Shown one piece after another: positions 11,003 through 20,878 of a DNA stretch of 38,006 nucleotides. The position numbers were made by a program, and so were the translations under genes. The notes beneath the pieces were generated by a model that saw only the letters and a list, made by a program, of their open reading frames with translations, did no database searches and was not told the origin of the DNA. Position 1 is the first letter of the stretch. Each line of letters opens with the position of its first letter. Source of the stretch: an uncultured Granulosicoccaceae bacterium (GTDB lineage: Bacteria > Pseudomonadota > Gammaproteobacteria > Granulosicoccales > Granulosicoccaceae); contig CALDUO010000121.1 of assembly GCA_937923745.1 (NCBI GenBank), forward strand, positions 1 to 38,006, read 5' to 3'.

Positions 11003-11140
11003 ACTGCCGGTGAATCATTGCCGGTGATCATTGCCGGTGAAAGAAGTCGGCAAAGCACAGCCGATGAGACAGTGCCGAGAAAACAGTGCTGATGAAACAG
11101 TGCCGAGAAAACAGTGCTGATGAAACAGTGCTGATGAAAC
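11003..11140. repeat. 13-15-bp tandem array with alternating unit types
   Basis: About ten contiguous units. The right half consists of five 14-bp units in the order A-B-A-B-B, where A is agtgccgagaaaac (11071-11084, 11099-11112) and B is agtgctgatgaaac (11085-11098, 11113-11126, 11127-11140). The left half has related diverged units such as attgccggtgatc. The AB pair being repeated shows duplication of a 28-bp dimer on top of the 14-bp unit. Confidence 0.92.
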
Positions 11141-11211
11141 ATTGAATGAGTCGAACATACTTCTGATTCGGCTGCAAAAGCGGGTCATCAACGACAGACC
11201 GTGAGCTGTTG

Positions 11212-11225
11212 GGAACGAACGTTCC
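11212..11225. promoter_or_regulatory. Palindrome upstream of acnB
   Basis: GGAACG-AA-CGTTCC is a perfect 6-bp inverted repeat about 100 bp before the acnB start. It could be a repressor operator. It does not match the gammaproteobacterial LexA box, and the regulator is unknown. Confidence 0.3.
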
Positions 11226-11326
11226 GACAGAACATCCAAACTGAGTCGTGTACTGGCAGTCACTGGCAAAGGTGCCAACCGCCACCCGTCGAATAATCAC
11301 TCATTTCTGAACAGAGGATACCTGCC

Positions 11327-13933
11327 TTGCTAAAAGCCTACCGTGAACACGAAGCAGAACGTGCAAAAGAAGGAATTGTACCCAAGCCACTGGATGCCCA
11401 ACAGGTCGCTGGACTGATCGAGCTACTCAAGGCGCCGCCTGCCGGTGAAGAAGAGTTTCTGTTGCATCTGTTGAGCGATCGTGTTCCGGCTGGTGTTGAC
11501 GAAGCCGCCTATGTCAAAGCAGGTTTTTTAACCGCAATCGTCACCGGGGAAGCTACCTCTCCACTGATTGATAAAACGCTTGCGGTCGAACTGCTCGGTA
11601 CCATGCTCGGTGGTTACAATGTGCAACCGCTTATCGCGGCACTTGACGATGACAGCGTTGCAGAGACTGCCGCGAAAGCGCTGTCGCACACATTGTTGGT
11701 GTTCGATGCCTTCCATGACGTTCGGGAAAAAGCCGATGAAGGCAATGCGCATGCAAAACGAGTCATGCAGTCGTGGGCTGATGCCGAATGGTTTGTATCC
11801 CGCCCGGATGTCGCCGAAAAAATCACAATGACTGTGTTCAAGGTACCCGGTGAAACCAATACTGATGACCTGTCACCTGCTATCGATGCATGGTCTCGCC
11901 CTGACATCCCGTTACATGCACAGGCCATGCTTAAATTTCCGCGCGAAGGCCTGACTGATCAGCCCATCAAAAAAATAGAAGCACTCGAGGCTCTTGGTCA
12001 TCCGGTTGCCTATGTTGGTGATATTGTTGGTACCGGTTCGTCGCGTAAGTCAGCAACCAACACAGTGCTTTGGCACATGGGTGATGACATTCCGCATATT
12101 CCCAACAAACGGGCAGGCGGCTACGTACTGGGTACCAAAATAGCGCCTATCTTTTTTAACACCATGGAAGACGCCGGTGCGCTGCCCATCGAGTGTGATG
12201 TTGCGAACATGGCTATGGGTGACATCATCGATGTCTACCCGCAGGCTGGCAAAGTCACCCGCCACGGCACCGACGAGGTCATCTCAACATTCGAACTTGC
12301 CACCAATGTTTTGCTCGATGAAGTCAGAGCTGGTGGTCGAATTCCGCTGATCATCGGTCGTGGTTTAACCGACCGTGCCCGTGAGTCGTTGGGACTGGAG
12401 CCAAGTGATGTGTTTGAACGTCCGGTTGCTGCCGATGACACCGGCAAAGGCTATACGCTTGCACAAAAAATGGTCGGCAAGGCCTGTGGTGTGCCGGGTG
12501 TACGTGCCGGACAGTATTGCGAACCTCGCATGACAACCGTTGGATCTCAGGATACCACTGGCCCGATGACACGTGATGAACTCAAAGACCTGGCTTGCCT
12601 TGGTTTCTCGGCGGACCTTGTCATGCAGTCGTTCTGTCACACGGCAGCGTATCCAAAACCTGTTGATGTCAACACGCACCACACGTTGCCTGACTTCATG
12701 AAAAACCGTGGTGGGGTATCGCTAAAACCCGGTGACGGCATTATTCACTCGTGGCTCAACCGGATGTTATTACCCGACACGGTTGGCACCGGCGGTGACT
12801 CGCATACTCGCTTCCCAATGGGTATTTCGTTTCCTGCAGGTTCCGGTCTGGTGGCATTTGCTGCGGCGACCGGCGTGATGCCGTTGGATATGCCCGAGTC
12901 TGTCCTGGTTCGGTTTAAAGGCACCATGCAGCCAGGTATCACGCTTCGTGATCTGGTCAATGCAATACCGTATGCCGCACTTCAGCGTGGGCTGTTAACC
13001 GTTGAGAAAAAAGGCAAAAAGAACGTCTTTTCCGGGCGCTGCATTGAAATAGAAGGATTGAAGGGCCTAAAGCTTGAGCAAGCGTTTGAGTTAGCTGATG
13101 CTACTGCCGAGCGATCCGCTGGCGGTTGTACTATCGCATTGGATAAAGACGCGCTGATCGAATACATCACCTCTAACATAACGCTGTTACGATGGATGAT
13201 TGACGAGGGTTATGAAGACGCCCGCACGCTTGAACGTCGTGCCCGTCAGATGGAAGCATGGCTTGAGAAACCTGAATTGCTCGAAGCCGATGCCGATGCC
13301 GAGTATTTTGAAACTATCGAAATTGATCTGGCTGATATCAAAGAGCCTTTGCTCGCCTGTCCCAATGATCCCGACGATGTGAAGCCTTTGTCTGAGGTCT
13401 CCGGAACCGATATCGACGAGGTGTTCATTGGTTCTTGCATGACCAACATCGGACACTATCGGGCAGCCGGTAAACTCATTGAAAAATCGGGTGAGTACGT
13501 TGATACCGTGTTATGGATTGCGCCGCCGACCCGAATGGATGAACATCAGCTCAAAGAAGAGGGTTACTACAACATCTTTGGAGCAGCTGGTGCGCGACTG
13601 GAAATGCCAGGTTGTTCATTATGTATGGGTAATCAGGCGCGGGTAAAGCCGGGTGCCACCGTCGTATCCACATCAACACGTAACTTCCCGAACCGCTTGG
13701 GTAAGGGTGCGTTTGTGTACTTAAGCTCTGCCGAACTGGCTGCTGTGGCCGCGCTGTTGGGCAGACTGCCAACCGTAGAAGAATATATGGCGTATATGAA
13801 AGAGCTCGAGCCAATGTCAGACGAAGTGTATCGTTACCTGAATTTTAATGAGGTCGCAAGCTTTCAGTCTGCCGCAGACAGTGCCAAAGTGAAATTCAAA
13901 GACATACCCGTCTCTATTCAAATGGCATCGTAG
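11327..13933 (+). CDS. acnB: Aconitate hydratase B
   Basis: An 868-residue protein that follows E. coli AcnB closely from the first residues ([16 protein letters not shown]). It interconverts citrate and isocitrate in the TCA cycle. The AcnB-specific order is present: a N-terminal HEAT-like domain (about 1-160), then the swivel domain (about 165-390, [15 protein letters not shown]), then domains 1-3. The [4Fe-4S] ligands are Cys704 (IGSCMTN), Cys763 and Cys766 (GCSLC). Translation starts at TTG, supported by AGAGGA eight bases upstream and by alignment with AcnB N-termini. It appears monocistronic. A strong hairpin (13958-13994) follows the stop. Confidence 0.98.
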   Translation: MLKAYREHEAERAKEGIVPKPLDAQQVAGLIELLKAPPAGEEEFLLHLLSDRVPAGVDEAAYVKAGFLTAIVTGEATSPLIDKTLAVELLGTMLGGYNVQPLIAALDDDSVAETAAKALSHTLLVFDAFHDVREKADEGNAHAKRVMQSWADAEWFVSRPDVAEKITMTVFKVPGETNTDDLSPAIDAWSRPDIPLHAQAMLKFPREGLTDQPIKKIEALEALGHPVAYVGDIVGTGSSRKSATNTVLWHMGDDIPHIPNKRAGGYVLGTKIAPIFFNTMEDAGALPIECDVANMAMGDIIDVYPQAGKVTRHGTDEVISTFELATNVLLDEVRAGGRIPLIIGRGLTDRARESLGLEPSDVFERPVAADDTGKGYTLAQKMVGKACGVPGVRAGQYCEPRMTTVGSQDTTGPMTRDELKDLACLGFSADLVMQSFCHTAAYPKPVDVNTHHTLPDFMKNRGGVSLKPGDGIIHSWLNRMLLPDTVGTGGDSHTRFPMGISFPAGSGLVAFAAATGVMPLDMPESVLVRFKGTMQPGITLRDLVNAIPYAALQRGLLTVEKKGKKNVFSGRCIEIEGLKGLKLEQAFELADATAERSAGGCTIALDKDALIEYITSNITLLRWMIDEGYEDARTLERRARQMEAWLEKPELLEADADAEYFETIEIDLADIKEPLLACPNDPDDVKPLSEVSGTDIDEVFIGSCMTNIGHYRAAGKLIEKSGEYVDTVLWIAPPTRMDEHQLKEEGYYNIFGAAGARLEMPGCSLCMGNQARVKPGATVVSTSTRNFPNRLGKGAFVYLSSAELAAVAALLGRLPTVEEYMAYMKELEPMSDEVYRYLNFNEVASFQSAADSAKVKFKDIPVSIQMAS

Positions 13934-13957
13934 TCTTTTTTGGGTTCTGTTCGGCTG

Positions 13958-13994
13958 CCACCGCCCGCGATGCCTGCGTTTGTCGCGGGGGTGG
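13958..13994. terminator. Strong hairpin downstream of acnB
   Basis: CCACCGCCCGCGA (13958-13970) pairs with TCGCGGGGGTGG (13983-13994) with one bulge, about 25 bp after the acnB stop. There is no U-tract after it on either strand, so it may be an RNA-stabilising structure or a weak terminator between the convergent acnB and hflD. Confidence 0.45.
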
Positions 13995-14495
13995 TTCGGA
14001 TAGGACATGTACTGATAAAGACCAGCTACGCTCACCAGCTACACTCACCAGCTACACTCACAAGATAAAACGCGACTTGAACAAACACACCTGCAGCATG
14101 ATCTGATATTGCCAGCCGTATCGCTGGCTCAGGTGCCTGCCAGTGACGCTGCCCTGCTGTCATCGTCTTACGGCGCCAGGCTTATTAACGAAACCCCGTC
14201 TATTACCCCCCGTCTATTTCCTCGCGTGCTTATAAGCCGTCAGTGAGGTGGTGCGCATTGTGCTGTGGCGTCACGTTTTAACCATGATGCTGACATTACA
14301 AACAGATGACCTTATCGGGTGCCGTGACAGAACCGGTGACAGAAACGTGACTGGGGTTGTGTTGATTTATCGTTTACAGCGCAAACGCCTGGCGTCATGT
14401 TTTAGTGACTGACTTCGGCGTGCCGACACTCTCGGTTCGGGGCCGTTGTAGGTTGCGGCAGATGAGACGTCTTCTCACCGGCAAACAGGCCGCGC
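13995..14495. other. acnB-hflD convergent gap, one short array, no gene
   Basis: About 500 bp between convergent genes. It includes the three-copy 13-bp array at 14022-14060 and a weaker repetition of cgtgacaga-like words near 14324-14352. A duplicated cccgtctatt occurs near 14195-14220. I see no gene and no classic U-tract terminator. Confidence 0.5.
14022..14060. repeat. 13-bp tandem array, three copies
   Basis: The copies are ccagctacgctca (14022-14034) and ccagctacactca twice (14035-14047, 14048-14060), differing by one base only. This is among the least diverged arrays in the window, suggesting recent expansion. Confidence 0.93.
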
Positions 14496-15134
14496 TCAGG
14501 TAGACGCCGCGCTACCACCTCTGAGAATGCCATCGGCGACACGCATGTATTTTGACCTGCTGAGCAGCAAGCCAGGCCTGGTACCGCCACATTGACGCCA
14601 CAACACCACAGACCTCAAGCCGGCCAATAGTGACGCCCTGATCTTGGCGGCAACCAGTTCGTTGTTCAGATACTGTTGTTGCCCGCTGATCACGATGCGA
14701 GGACTCAGATGGCTAATGCTGTTGCGATATAAATTGGCCAGATGATTGATCATAACCTCGTCGAGAATATTAAAATCGAGCTGCTGCGCTTTGTCGATAC
14801 CGCTCCGAAGCTGATCGACTGTCTCATTGTTACTGATGAGATTGTCGCCGAGCTGAATTAGCGAAATACAGTGACGCGTAATGTCGAGGTCTCGTTCATG
14901 GTGGGTAGGCGTTAGCTGCGAGCGAATCAGGCGCAGGCCCTTATTGATGCCACCAAAGCCGTGATACACATCGCTGACATTGTCAGCATCCTGCACCAGG
15001 ATAGACTGCAGCGACGCGCCCAGCTGGTCGGCATCGCAACGACCGAACTGTGCCAGGTTTTTGCACAATTGTACTGCCTGAAAGAGCCCGGCAAGTGCCA
15101 CGGTCTGATTCACGGGGGTGTGAAGTTGGTTCAT
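14496..15134 (-). CDS. hflD: HflD-family protein (DUF489)
   Basis: A 212-residue all-helical protein matching E. coli HflD (213 residues), a peripheral membrane protein known for lowering lambda CII activity. The C-terminal half is best conserved: [11 protein letters not shown], then [22 protein letters not shown] and LLLSRSKY. The last ten residues (LRGGSAAST) diverge from the family. Its start overlaps the mnmA stop by four bases, so the two are co-translated. The mnmA-hflD pair is standard in Gammaproteobacteria. Its cellular role outside lambda infection is not well defined. Confidence 0.93.
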   Translation of the reverse strand: MNQLHTPVNQTVALAGLFQAVQLCKNLAQFGRCDADQLGASLQSILVQDADNVSDVYHGFGGINKGLRLIRSQLTPTHHERDLDITRHCISLIQLGDNLISNNETVDQLRSGIDKAQQLDFNILDEVMINHLANLYRNSISHLSPRIVISGQQQYLNNELVAAKIRASLLAGLRSVVLWRQCGGTRPGLLLSRSKYMRVADGILRGGSAAST

Positions 15135-16255
15135 GGTTGTTCGTTAAAGTCACTGATAATGCCGCCACCAAGGCAGATTTGATCATCGTACAGGACCAGT
15201 GACTGGCCTGGTGTGATAGCCCTCACTGGTTGGTTAAACCGAATGCTCAGTCTCGCGCCATTGTCGATCAGTTGCACGGTTGATTGTACATCGGCCTGAC
15301 GATATCGTGTTTTAGCGGTGCATTGAAAGATCTCGCCTGGCGGCAAATCTGCGCACCAGTGCAGATCATGTGCGAGACATTCATCATGAAACAGGGCCGG
15401 ATGGTCATGACCCTGACCAACAATCAGCTGATTATCGTCAAGATTTTTCTCCAGCACATACCACGGCGCACTGTCAGCGTTGTCGAGTCCGCCGATACCC
15501 AGTCCCTGTCTTTGTCCCATTGTGTAGTACATCAGTCCGTTGTGACGTCCTAGAACAACCCCCTCAGTCGTGACCATGTCACCGGGTTTTGCGGGCAGGT
15601 ATTGGCTGAGAAAGGTGCGGAATTTTCTCTCGCCAATAAAGCAAATGCCGGTGCTGTCTTTTTTATCGTGTAAATGAAAGCCTGCATCGCGCGCGAGATC
15701 CCGAACCGTACTTTTTTGCAGTTCGCCAACCGGAAAAAGCGTGTGTTTAAGCTGCGCTTGTCCCAGTGTGTAGAGAAAATAGGTTTGGTCTTTGTTGGCG
15801 TCAACGCCCCGAAGCATATTGTAGACGGTGTTCGAGGCACCATCAGTTCCATCGGCTAACCCAACACGTGCATAGTGGCCAGTCGCTATGTGTTCTACGC
15901 CTAAAGATTTAGCGTGTTCAAGAAACGCTTTGAATTTGATTTCGCGGTTGCACAGTATATCGGGGTTAGGTGTCCGACCGGCAGCGTATTCATCCAGAAA
16001 GTGCTGAAACACACCTTGCCAGTATTCCTCGGCAAAGTTGACAGTGGACAGCTCGATACCGATGCGCTCGCAAACCGCCTTGGCATCGCGGTAGTCCTGA
16101 CGGATGGTGCAGTGCTCGTCATCGTCCTCCCAGTTCTGCATAAAAATACCGGACACGGCGTAACCTTGTTCTTTTAACACGAGAGCGGCTACAGAGCTGT
16201 CAACGCCGCCTGACATGCCGACAATGACCGGTGTCTTAAATGCTGTGTTACCCAA
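15131..16255 (-). CDS. mnmA: tRNA-specific 2-thiouridylase
   Basis: A 374-residue enzyme that thiolates U34 of tRNA-Lys, -Glu and -Gln, taking sulfur from the Tus relay or a related donor. The ATP-binding PP-loop SGGVDSS is at residues 15-21. The catalytic cysteines are Cys102 in [12 protein letters not shown] and Cys205 in [13 protein letters not shown]. The C-terminal beta-barrel follows from about 285. The start is TTG at 16255, chosen because MnmA proteins carry a dozen residues before the PP-loop; the first ATG (residue 14) would cut into it. It precedes and overlaps hflD. Confidence 0.97.
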   Translation of the reverse strand: MGNTAFKTPVIVGMSGGVDSSVAALVLKEQGYAVSGIFMQNWEDDDEHCTIRQDYRDAKAVCERIGIELSTVNFAEEYWQGVFQHFLDEYAAGRTPNPDILCNREIKFKAFLEHAKSLGVEHIATGHYARVGLADGTDGASNTVYNMLRGVDANKDQTYFLYTLGQAQLKHTLFPVGELQKSTVRDLARDAGFHLHDKKDSTGICFIGERKFRTFLSQYLPAKPGDMVTTEGVVLGRHNGLMYYTMGQRQGLGIGGLDNADSAPWYVLEKNLDDNQLIVGQGHDHPALFHDECLAHDLHWCADLPPGEIFQCTAKTRYRQADVQSTVQLIDNGARLSIRFNQPVRAITPGQSLVLYDDQICLGGGIISDFNEQP

Positions 16256-16335
16256 CGTGGCTACTGTTCCTGCAAGGTGGTAGATATAACGACGATATTC
16301 AACAACGCCATGGATTCGCGTATTGGGCTTTTACA

Positions 16336-17310
16336 TCATAAATGTGTAACGAGTGCATCGTCGTGAGTTGCATGTGTTTGGCGGGACGGCGGTCTCGATT
16401 GTTTACTGAAAAAGTCTTTATCCATCATTTCAAGAAAACACTTGGTTTGCGCCGACATGAATTTTCCGCGTCTGTATACCACGCCATAGCTACGGGTTGG
16501 AAAATAGTCTTCCATGGGTGTGACCGCAAGCTTTTCAAACCCTCTGAGGCAGATGCTCGTCACGATACTGATGCCAATACCGGTCTCAACGTACCGTTTA
16601 ATCACCTCCCAGCCGCCAGCCTCCAGCGCTACCTCGTAGGGTACGTCATGTTGTCTGAATACACGGTCGATCATGCTCCAGGTGCTCAGGTGACGCGGAG
16701 GCAGAATCAGGCCATAAGGGCTGATGTCTTTGAGAGAGACTTTTTTCTTTTTGGCAAGCGGATGTTTGACCGGTGTGATCAGTGCAGGTCCGTAACTGAC
16801 GATAGGATGATAGATCATGTCGTCCGGCACATCGATCATTGAGCCCACGGCGAAATCGACCTCATCAGCGCGTATCAGTGCCATACCGTCTTTGCCGGTG
16901 ACGTTATGAAGCTTTACATCAATTTGCGGATAGGTGTCAGAAAATTCACTAATGACATCCGGCAGTAAATAGAGCAGGGTGGCCTCACCAGAGGCGATAT
17001 TCAGGGAGCCGGCGTTCACCGACCCAAGGCGCGCCGCAAACGCATCTCCTAATTTTTCAAAACCATCGACCAGTGGATGCGCCATGTCGAGCAGCAGTGT
17101 GCCTGCAGGAGTGAGGCGAATTCGTGGCCCGCTGCGTTCAAACAGTATAGTATCCAGCTCTTTTTCGAGTGCCTGTATCTGCAGTGACACCGATGGTTGG
17201 CTGACATTCAGTTTTTCTGCAGCGCGGGAAACACTCCCCGTTTGAGCTGCTTTGCAGAATGCCCTCAGTTGCCTGAGTTGGTTGATTTTTTGCGGGTTAT
17301 CGAAGCTCAA
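16336..17310 (-). CDS. LysR-family transcriptional regulator (CysB-like)
   Basis: A 324-residue LTTR. The winged helix-turn-helix covers about residues 10-69 (FCKAAQTGSVSRAAEKLNVS, then QPSVSLQIQALEKEL). A periplasmic-binding-like effector domain follows (about 95-295), with the segment GGWEVIKRYVETGIGISIV that resembles CysB/Cbl-type regulators; the effector is unknown. The start is TTG (17310) with an AGAG ribosome-binding site. It is divergent from the YdcF-like gene, and an inverted repeat in the shared promoter region (17390-17423) is the likely autoregulatory site. mnmA lies 80 bp downstream on the same strand. Confidence 0.93.
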   Translation of the reverse strand: MSFDNPQKINQLRQLRAFCKAAQTGSVSRAAEKLNVSQPSVSLQIQALEKELDTILFERSGPRIRLTPAGTLLLDMAHPLVDGFEKLGDAFAARLGSVNAGSLNIASGEATLLYLLPDVISEFSDTYPQIDVKLHNVTGKDGMALIRADEVDFAVGSMIDVPDDMIYHPIVSYGPALITPVKHPLAKKKKVSLKDISPYGLILPPRHLSTWSMIDRVFRQHDVPYEVALEAGGWEVIKRYVETGIGISIVTSICLRGFEKLAVTPMEDYFPTRSYGVVYRRGKFMSAQTKCFLEMMDKDFFSKQSRPPSRQTHATHDDALVTHL

Positions 17311-17389
17311 AATTAACTCTGCGTTGGCTGCTGCTTAGTTGAGTGCTTGATCAACAGGTTGTCGGGTACCGACGTTGGCGGCTTAGTTA

Positions 17390-17423
17390 GTCCTTATAAC
17401 CGGTTAGTCCTCAGTATAAGGAC
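17390..17423. promoter_or_regulatory. Inverted repeat, likely LysR-type operator
   Basis: GTCCTTATA (17390-17398) and TATAAGGAC (17415-17423) are perfect 9-bp arms 16 bp apart, between divergent lysR and ydcF-like genes. A second smaller dyad, ATAC-N9-GTAT, lies just right of it (about 17432-17448). Two dyads in a divergent promoter are typical of LTTR recognition and activation sites. Confidence 0.5.
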
Positions 17424-17474
17424 GCTTAATGATACCAAATAATAGTATAACATAACCTGAGAGTATGCCACCTC

Positions 17475-18269
17475 GTGAACCTTCGTTATTTAGTTGATGT
17501 TTTTCTCGACCCACTCGTGATTGTCTTTGTGGGTGCGCTACTGTTGTGGGTGTTGGGTTTGTCCAAGCGACTTAAGCGACGCCGCAAACTGAAAGGGTTC
17601 ATGCTGACAACAGTGCCTTTGTTTGTGGTCGCATTGGTTTTCAGTGCGCCAGCGATCGTTAATCCGCTCGTGCGTGCGCTGGAGCATCCGAACGTGCCTG
17701 TGGCGGCTTTTTGTGACGACAACGCGTTACCGTTGGTGGTACTCGGGGGCGGGGTGAGTTCTGTTGCGACGGACGCATCTCAAATAGAACATATGAGTCA
17801 GGCTACCTTTGCCAGAACCACACGGGCGCTGGCCCTGTATCAATCGGCACCCGATGCGGACTATCCGATTGTGCTGGCCGGAGGGACGCGCCGGACGGTA
17901 ACAGAATCTGCGGTCATGCAGTATTTGTTAACTACTGCGGGCGTGCCATTGGATCGTATCTTAGTCGATGCCGAGTCTGTTAACACCAACACCAATGCAA
18001 TGAAAGTTGGAGAGCTTCTGGACGAGTGGGAGGTGTCGAGCAATCGTCAGATCAGATTGGTGACGTCAGCACTGCACATGCCCAGAGCGGCGGTCGAATT
18101 TGAGCGAGTAGGTTTTGAGGTCTGTCGAATCAGTGTAGATTATCAGGGTCTCTCGGGAGTACCTTGGTACGCGTTGCTGCCGCAACGAACCGCCATGGTA
18201 AAGGCCGACCGGTGGCTACACGAAGTGGTCGGCCTGCTCGTCGTTAAAGTGGGCGCTCTGCTATCCTGA
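17475..18269 (+). CDS. YdcF/ElyC/SanA-family (DUF218) membrane protein
   Basis: A 264-residue protein with two N-terminal membrane helices (about residues 10-28 and 42-62) followed by a DUF218 domain. Family features are LPLVVLGGGVSS (about 86-97), YPIVLAGGTRR (about 133-143) and the later segment IRLVTSALHMPRAAVEFERVG. ElyC in E. coli acts in envelope and peptidoglycan homeostasis; SanA in vancomycin tolerance. The two-helix topology fits ElyC better than SanA, but the substrate is unknown. It starts with GTG at 17475 and is divergent from lysR, so it is a plausible target of that regulator. Two hairpins lie downstream. Confidence 0.88.
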   Translation: MNLRYLVDVFLDPLVIVFVGALLLWVLGLSKRLKRRRKLKGFMLTTVPLFVVALVFSAPAIVNPLVRALEHPNVPVAAFCDDNALPLVVLGGGVSSVATDASQIEHMSQATFARTTRALALYQSAPDADYPIVLAGGTRRTVTESAVMQYLLTTAGVPLDRILVDAESVNTNTNAMKVGELLDEWEVSSNRQIRLVTSALHMPRAAVEFERVGFEVCRISVDYQGLSGVPWYALLPQRTAMVKADRWLHEVVGLLVVKVGALLS

Positions 18270-18364
18270 ATACCGGTCGGAGTACCAACCGGAGTGTTGT
18301 TCAAGCCGCTGGCTATTCTGTCGGCCAATCTGTTGGTTGGCCCAGTCATTAATCCGGCCACTCG

Positions 18365-18406
18365 ACGCGATAATGATCGCGTTACCGATTCAGGCTTTGA
18401 ATCGGT
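18365..18406. terminator. Two adjacent hairpins between convergent genes
   Basis: ACGCGAT/ATCGCGT with loop AATG (18365-18382) is followed directly by ACCGATTCA/TGAATCGGT with loop GGCTT (18384-18406). They lie between the convergent ydcF-like and epimerase genes. There are no U-tracts, so they are bidirectional stabilising or weak terminator structures. Confidence 0.4.
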
Positions 18407-18423
18407 TAGTCATGTTGCCATTA

Positions 18424-18462
18424 ATCCTGTCTTGTAATCTTGTCTTGTAATCTTATCTTGGG
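18424..18462. repeat. 13-bp tandem array, three copies
   Basis: The copies are atcctgtcttgta (18424-18436), atcttgtcttgta (18437-18449) and atcttatcttggg (18450-18462). They end ten bases before the epimerase stop codon and are unlike other arrays in sequence but identical in period. Confidence 0.88.
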
Positions 18463-18471
18463 CGCGCGTGG

Positions 18472-19485
18472 TTAGCGCTTCACGTTGTAGTAATCGAGAT
18501 ACCATTCGACGAAATTGCTGATACCGGTCTCTACTGATGTGTCTGGCTTGTAGTCAACATCATTAACCAGATCTGACACATCGGCATAAGTATCCGGCAC
18601 GTCGCCAGCCTGCAGCGGCAGCAAGTTTTTCTCGGCCTTTTTACCCAAGCAGTCTTCCAGAACCGCTATGTAGTGCTCGAGATCGACGGGGGCATTGTTG
18701 CCGATGTTGTACACACGATAGGGTGCGCTGCTGGTGGCGGGATCGGGGTTATCACCGTTCCAGTCGTCTGCAGGCGTTGCGATATTATCCAGCGTTCTTA
18801 TAACGCCTTCGACAATGTCATCAACATAAGTGAAGTCTCGTTTGTGCTTGCCATAGTTAAAGACATCAATGGGTTTCCCGGCCAGGATATTTCGGGTGAA
18901 CAGAAACAGCGCCATGTCGGGTCGACCCCATGGGCCATAGACAGTAAAAAAGCGTAAGCCTGTGGTCGGAATGTTAAACAGGTGGCTGTAGGTATGTGCC
19001 ATCAGTTCATTGGCTTTTTTGGTTGCCGCATACAGGCTGACCGGGTGATCTACACCCGTGTGCACCGAGAATGGCATGTTGGTGTGTGCGCCATACACAG
19101 AGCTGGTCGAGGCATAAACAAGATGCTCACAGCCAACGTGACGACATGCTTCAAGTACATTCAGAAATCCTGTGACGTTAGAGTCGACATACGCATAAGG
19201 GTTTTCGAGTGAATAACGAACCCCGGCTTGCGCCGCCAAATTCACAACACGATCAGGCTTGTGCGCTTTGAAAGCGTCCATCACAACACCTTTGTCTTCA
19301 ATATTGCCACGCACATCGGTGAAGCCGGCATGTGCTCCCACTCTTGCCAACCGCGCTTTCTTTAGATCGACGTCGTAGTAATCGTTTAGGTTATCGATGC
19401 CCACCACTTCATCGCCGCGAGCGAGAAGCTTGAGTGCCAGTGTGGAGCCGATGAAACCTGCCGTACCGGTTATTAGGACTTTCAT
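18472..19485 (-). CDS. NAD-dependent UDP-uronate 4-epimerase
   Basis: A 337-residue extended SDR epimerase. The NAD motif GTAGFIG is at residues 7-13; catalytic Ser126-Ser129 (STSS), Tyr152 and Lys156 (YAATK) are intact. The close matches to UDP-glucuronate 4-epimerases include [20 protein letters not shown] and [19 protein letters not shown]. It would interconvert UDP-GlcA and UDP-GalA, or the N-acetylated forms if its partner dehydrogenase makes UDP-GlcNAcA (TviB/TviC-like pair). It lies 112 bp downstream of that dehydrogenase on the same strand, with a 13-bp repeat array in between, so co-transcription is likely. It presumably supplies a donor for the polymer built by the genes to the right. 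Confidence 0.9.
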   Translation of the reverse strand: MKVLITGTAGFIGSTLALKLLARGDEVVGIDNLNDYYDVDLKKARLARVGAHAGFTDVRGNIEDKGVVMDAFKAHKPDRVVNLAAQAGVRYSLENPYAYVDSNVTGFLNVLEACRHVGCEHLVYASTSSVYGAHTNMPFSVHTGVDHPVSLYAATKKANELMAHTYSHLFNIPTTGLRFFTVYGPWGRPDMALFLFTRNILAGKPIDVFNYGKHKRDFTYVDDIVEGVIRTLDNIATPADDWNGDNPDPATSSAPYRVYNIGNNAPVDLEHYIAVLEDCLGKKAEKNLLPLQAGDVPDTYADVSDLVNDVDYKPDTSVETGISNFVEWYLDYYNVKR

Positions 19486-19498
19486 GTTTGATGTCTTT

Positions 19499-19550
19499 GG
19501 TCAGTTAATCTGGTCAGTTAATCTGGTCAGTTGTGATTGTCAGTTCTTCT
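19499..19550. repeat. 13-bp tandem array, four copies, in the epimerase leader
   Basis: The copies are ggtcagttaatct (19499-19511 and 19512-19524, identical), ggtcagttgtgat (19525-19537) and tgtcagttcttct (19538-19550). The array ends 13 bp from the epimerase start codon on the minus strand, so it probably lies in its mRNA leader. I see no strong Shine-Dalgarno outside it. Confidence 0.92.
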
Positions 19551-19597
19551 GGATTCGGCCAGTCGATGACAATAAACTGTACGTGTTCTACTGCCAT

Positions 19598-20878
19598 CTA
19601 GAGTCTTTGGTCGACTTCGTCCTTGGGCAGCACGCTCTTTATGTCGTACAGCACGTGTCCGTCTTTGCCCAATGCACGAATTGTGCTGGATCCCATCTCG
19701 ATAAACTGATGATGGCCAACCGCGAGAATAATCGCGTCGTAAGTGCCGTTAACCAGCTCGGTCACGGGTTTTAACCCGTATTCGTGTTCGGCTTCAGCCG
19801 GATCTACCCATGGGTCGTAGACATCGACATTAGCGTGGTAATGGTTCAGTTCCTTCACGATATCCACCACTCGCGTGTTTCGGAGATCAGGGCAGTTTTC
19901 TTTGAACGCCAAACCCAGAATCAGAATTTTTGAATCAACCACATGGACCTTTTGGCGAGTCATCATTTTAACGACGCTTTCAGCGACATAACCACCCATG
20001 CCGTCGTTGATTTGACGACCTGACAAAATCACCTGCGGGTGATAACCGATTTCCTGCGCTTTGTAGGTCAGGTAATACGGGTCGACACTAATACAATGAC
20101 CGCCAACCAGACCGGGTCTGAAGTTCAGAAAATTCCATTTGGTACCAGCAGCTTTCAATACCTCCAGCGTGTCAATGCCCAGTTTGTTAAAGATAATCGC
20201 CAGTTCATTGATCAGCGCGATGTTGAGATCGCGTTGCGTGTTTTCGATAACTTTGGCAGCCTCAGCGACTTTGATGCTGCTGGCGCTGTGAGTTCCCGCG
20301 GTGATGATCGACCGGTACAGTTCGTCAACAAATTCTGCCACTGCCGGGGTCGAGCCGGAGGTGACTTTGGTGATGGTGCTGACGCGGTGCTCTTTGTCAC
20401 CGGGGTTAATGCGCTCCGGGCTATAACCGGCAAAGAAATCCTTGTTGTATTCAAGTCCCGAGACGGAGGCGAGAATAGGGACGCACACCTCCTCGGTAGC
20501 ACCCGGGTACACGGTGGATTCGTAAATAACGACGTCGCCACGATCAAGCACTTTCCCGATCGTGTGACTGGCCTTCTCCAGCGGTGTCAGGTCAGGCTGC
20601 TTCTGGTCTGTCACTGGTGTCGGTACGGTGACGATAAAAACGTTGCAGGCTTTGAGATCCTCGGCATTACTGCTAAAGGCCAACATGGAGGCGCTTTTAA
20701 GTTCATCTGCTGACACTTCAAGCGTTCTGTCAGTGCCGGCATTGAGTTCGGCAATTCGGTTTGCATCAATATCAAAACCTGTAGTGTCGTAAGCCTTGCC
20801 GAACTCGACAGCAAGTGGCAGACCCACATAGCCAAGGCCAATAATGGCAATTTTCACCTGTGACGGTTTTTGAAACAT
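19598..20878 (-). CDS. UDP-sugar 6-dehydrogenase (TviB/WbpA-type)
   Basis: A 426-residue nucleotide-sugar dehydrogenase. An N-terminal NAD-binding Rossmann fold carries [17 protein letters not shown]. The catalytic Cys262 sits in [17 protein letters not shown], and the family signature [20 protein letters not shown] precedes it. The sequence resembles the UDP-GlcNAc 6-dehydrogenase branch (TviB/WbpA) more than UDP-Glc dehydrogenases, an assignment from motifs only. The product would be a UDP-hexuronic acid, epimerised by the next gene. The start aligns with the family and has GGAA upstream. Its position next to the polysaccharide cluster indicates a uronic-acid residue in the polymer. Confidence 0.93.
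   Translation of the reverse strand: MFQKPSQVKIAIIGLGYVGLPLAVEFGKAYDTTGFDIDANRIAELNAGTDRTLEVSADELKSASMLAFSSNAEDLKACNVFIVTVPTPVTDQKQPDLTPLEKASHTIGKVLDRGDVVIYESTVYPGATEEVCVPILASVSGLEYNKDFFAGYSPERINPGDKEHRVSTITKVTSGSTPAVAEFVDELYRSIITAGTHSASSIKVAEAAKVIENTQRDLNIALINELAIIFNKLGIDTLEVLKAAGTKWNFLNFRPGLVGGHCISVDPYYLTYKAQEIGYHPQVILSGRQINDGMGGYVAESVVKMMTRQKVHVVDSKILILGLAFKENCPDLRNTRVVDIVKELNHYHANVDVYDPWVDPAEAEHEYGLKPVTELVNGTYDAIILAVGHHQFIEMGSSTIRALGKDGHVLYDIKSVLPKDEVDQRL

Larger units (their letters stand above)
10706..11326. other. uvrB-acnB gap, two repeat arrays, no gene supported
   Basis: About 620 bp. It holds a 16-bp array (10722-10801) and a larger 13-15-bp array (11003-11140). The remainder up to acnB should contain the acnB promoter; I could not assign a convincing -35/-10. 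A palindrome at 11212-11225 is a possible operator. Minus-strand open frames across the arrays are repetitive translations of the repeats and are rejected. Confidence 0.5.

Noticed and set aside
11212..11225. LexA box upstream of acnB
   Set aside because: Resembles GAAC/GTTC boxes of other phyla only loosely, and acnB is not a usual SOS gene.
11015..11300. Minus-strand ORFs with repeated Ser-Ala-Leu-Phe-like words
   Set aside because: They read through the 14-bp array upstream of acnB; low-complexity artefacts.
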